Positions 63,538-64,000 of a DNA stretch of 64,000 nt are shown in pieces; the stretch's first letter is position 1, and each line of letters begins with the position of its first letter. Location of the stretch: the NCBI RefSeq assembly GCF_001070855.1, contig NZ_JVLH01000009.1:1-64000 (forward strand), read 5' to 3'. Under the pieces are notes generated by a model, which was not told the DNA's origin, did no database searches, and saw only the letters and a list, made by a program, of their open reading frames with translations. The DNA is from Trueperella pyogenes (GTDB taxonomy: Bacteria > Actinomycetota > Actinomycetes > Actinomycetales > Actinomycetaceae). A program made the translations under genes and the position numbers.

Positions 63538-64000
63538 ATGGCATTTGCGTCGACCTTGACATCCCAGGCACACGATGGGGCGGGAAACTCAGCTTCTTCC
63601 CCTGAGAACTCGGCCTCGGAAATCACAATCGGAGAAGGCCACCCTGAGCATGCCCTAGGCGCCGGACGCTTCGCGCCCTCCCCCAGCGGCGACCTCCACC
63701 TTGGTAATCTTCGCACCGCGCTGCTCGCGTGGATGTGGGCACGAGTGACCGGCCGAGGTTTCGTTTTGAGGATTGAAGATATCGACCGGGTGCGTTCGGG
63801 CTCCGCACAACGTCAGATTGACGAACTGAAAGCGCTGGGAATTGATTGGGATGGTGAAGTCCTGATCCAGTCCTCGCGCGCACACGTCCATGACGAGGCC
63901 GTCACCCGCCTATTCCACGAGGGTTACGCTTTCGAGTGTTTCTGCTCGCGTAAAGACATCCGTGAAGCTGCATCCGCGCCACACGTACCACCCGGCCATT
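63538..64000 (+). CDS. Glutamyl-Q tRNA(Asp) synthetase or glutamyl-tRNA synthetase, 5' part
   Basis: The first 154 residues run into the window end. Class I synthetase HIGH motif variant HLGN in GRFAPSPSGDLHLGNLRTAL (about 44-63), a downstream VLRIEDIDRVRSG, and a FECFCSRKDI segment whose cysteines resemble the zinc site of GluQ-type enzymes. The HLGN at the HIGH site and an N-terminal extension of about 40 residues favour GluQ over GltX, but the 3' part is needed. Confidence 0.85.
   Translation, partial: MAFASTLTSQAHDGAGNSASSPENSASEITIGEGHPEHALGAGRFAPSPSGDLHLGNLRTALLAWMWARVTGRGFVLRIEDIDRVRSGSAQRQIDELKALGIDWDGEVLIQSSRAHVHDEAVTRLFHEGYAFECFCSRKDIREAASAPHVPPGH

Overview
The window looks like chromosome of a high-GC Gram-positive bacterium of the Actinomycetaceae (Actinomyces/Schaalia type). 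The basis is a single-chain type I fatty acid synthase of 3057 residues with its own acpS, actinobacterial families (DUF2510, DUF4235, DUF4921, DUF4913, Septum_form, GTP-dependent PEP carboxykinase), frequent GTG/TTG starts with strong GGAGG sites, and two sortase-type anchored surface proteins. The genus is an inference; no marker in the window settles it.

Layout. 0-7.5 kb: housekeeping and surface genes (Nudix hydrolase, AspT-like exporter, a two-gene membrane operon, a TetR/aldo-keto reductase divergon, an ACT protein, a DUF4921 HIT-like enzyme). 7.5-14.6 kb: an accessory island. It starts with a folded non-coding stretch and two orphan type I-E-like CRISPR repeats on either side of a small unknown gene. 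It then passes into a segment bracketed by a 27/28-bp inverted repeat (8877-8904 and 14563-14589). Between the repeats lie the C-terminal end of an IS1249-like transposase, the C-terminal two thirds of a conjugative relaxase, an m5C DNA methyltransferase coupled to a GHKL (MORC/MutL-like) ATPase, and two conjugation-element genes (DUF4913 and a coiled-coil protein). The methyltransferase-ATPase pair has no recognisable nuclease and is the best candidate for an uncharacterised defence system here. A tRNA-Ser with its terminator closes the island.

14.8-30.5 kb: small conserved genes, a LssY_C membrane protein, an FMN reductase, and a minus-strand Bat/MoxR-type operon (MoxR ATPase, DUF58, small membrane protein, VWA, VWA, TPR). 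This operon is interrupted by a surface protein gene on the opposite strand. A large unknown membrane protein and pckG follow. 30.5-43.3 kb: DUF47/PiT phosphate uptake, a septum-formation lipoprotein, a Nudix-phosphatase fusion, a doubly damaged oxidoreductase pseudogene, paired EamA exporters, MsrB, MscS, four tRNAs (Lys, then Glu-Asp-Phe), an adhesin with a Thr-Pro-Glu stalk and a second TetR regulator.

43.4-57.9 kb: a compact lipid operon, birA, biotin carboxylase/carrier, carboxyltransferase, fas, acpS, bioY. It joins biotin import, biotin attachment, malonyl-CoA supply, phosphopantetheinylation and fatty acid synthesis. 58-64 kb: tadA with an unusual tail, upp, the metNIQ methionine importer, a pair of fluoride channel genes, and the 5' part of a glutamyl-(Q) tRNA synthetase cut by the window end.

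All domain calls were made by eye from translations; no database search was run.
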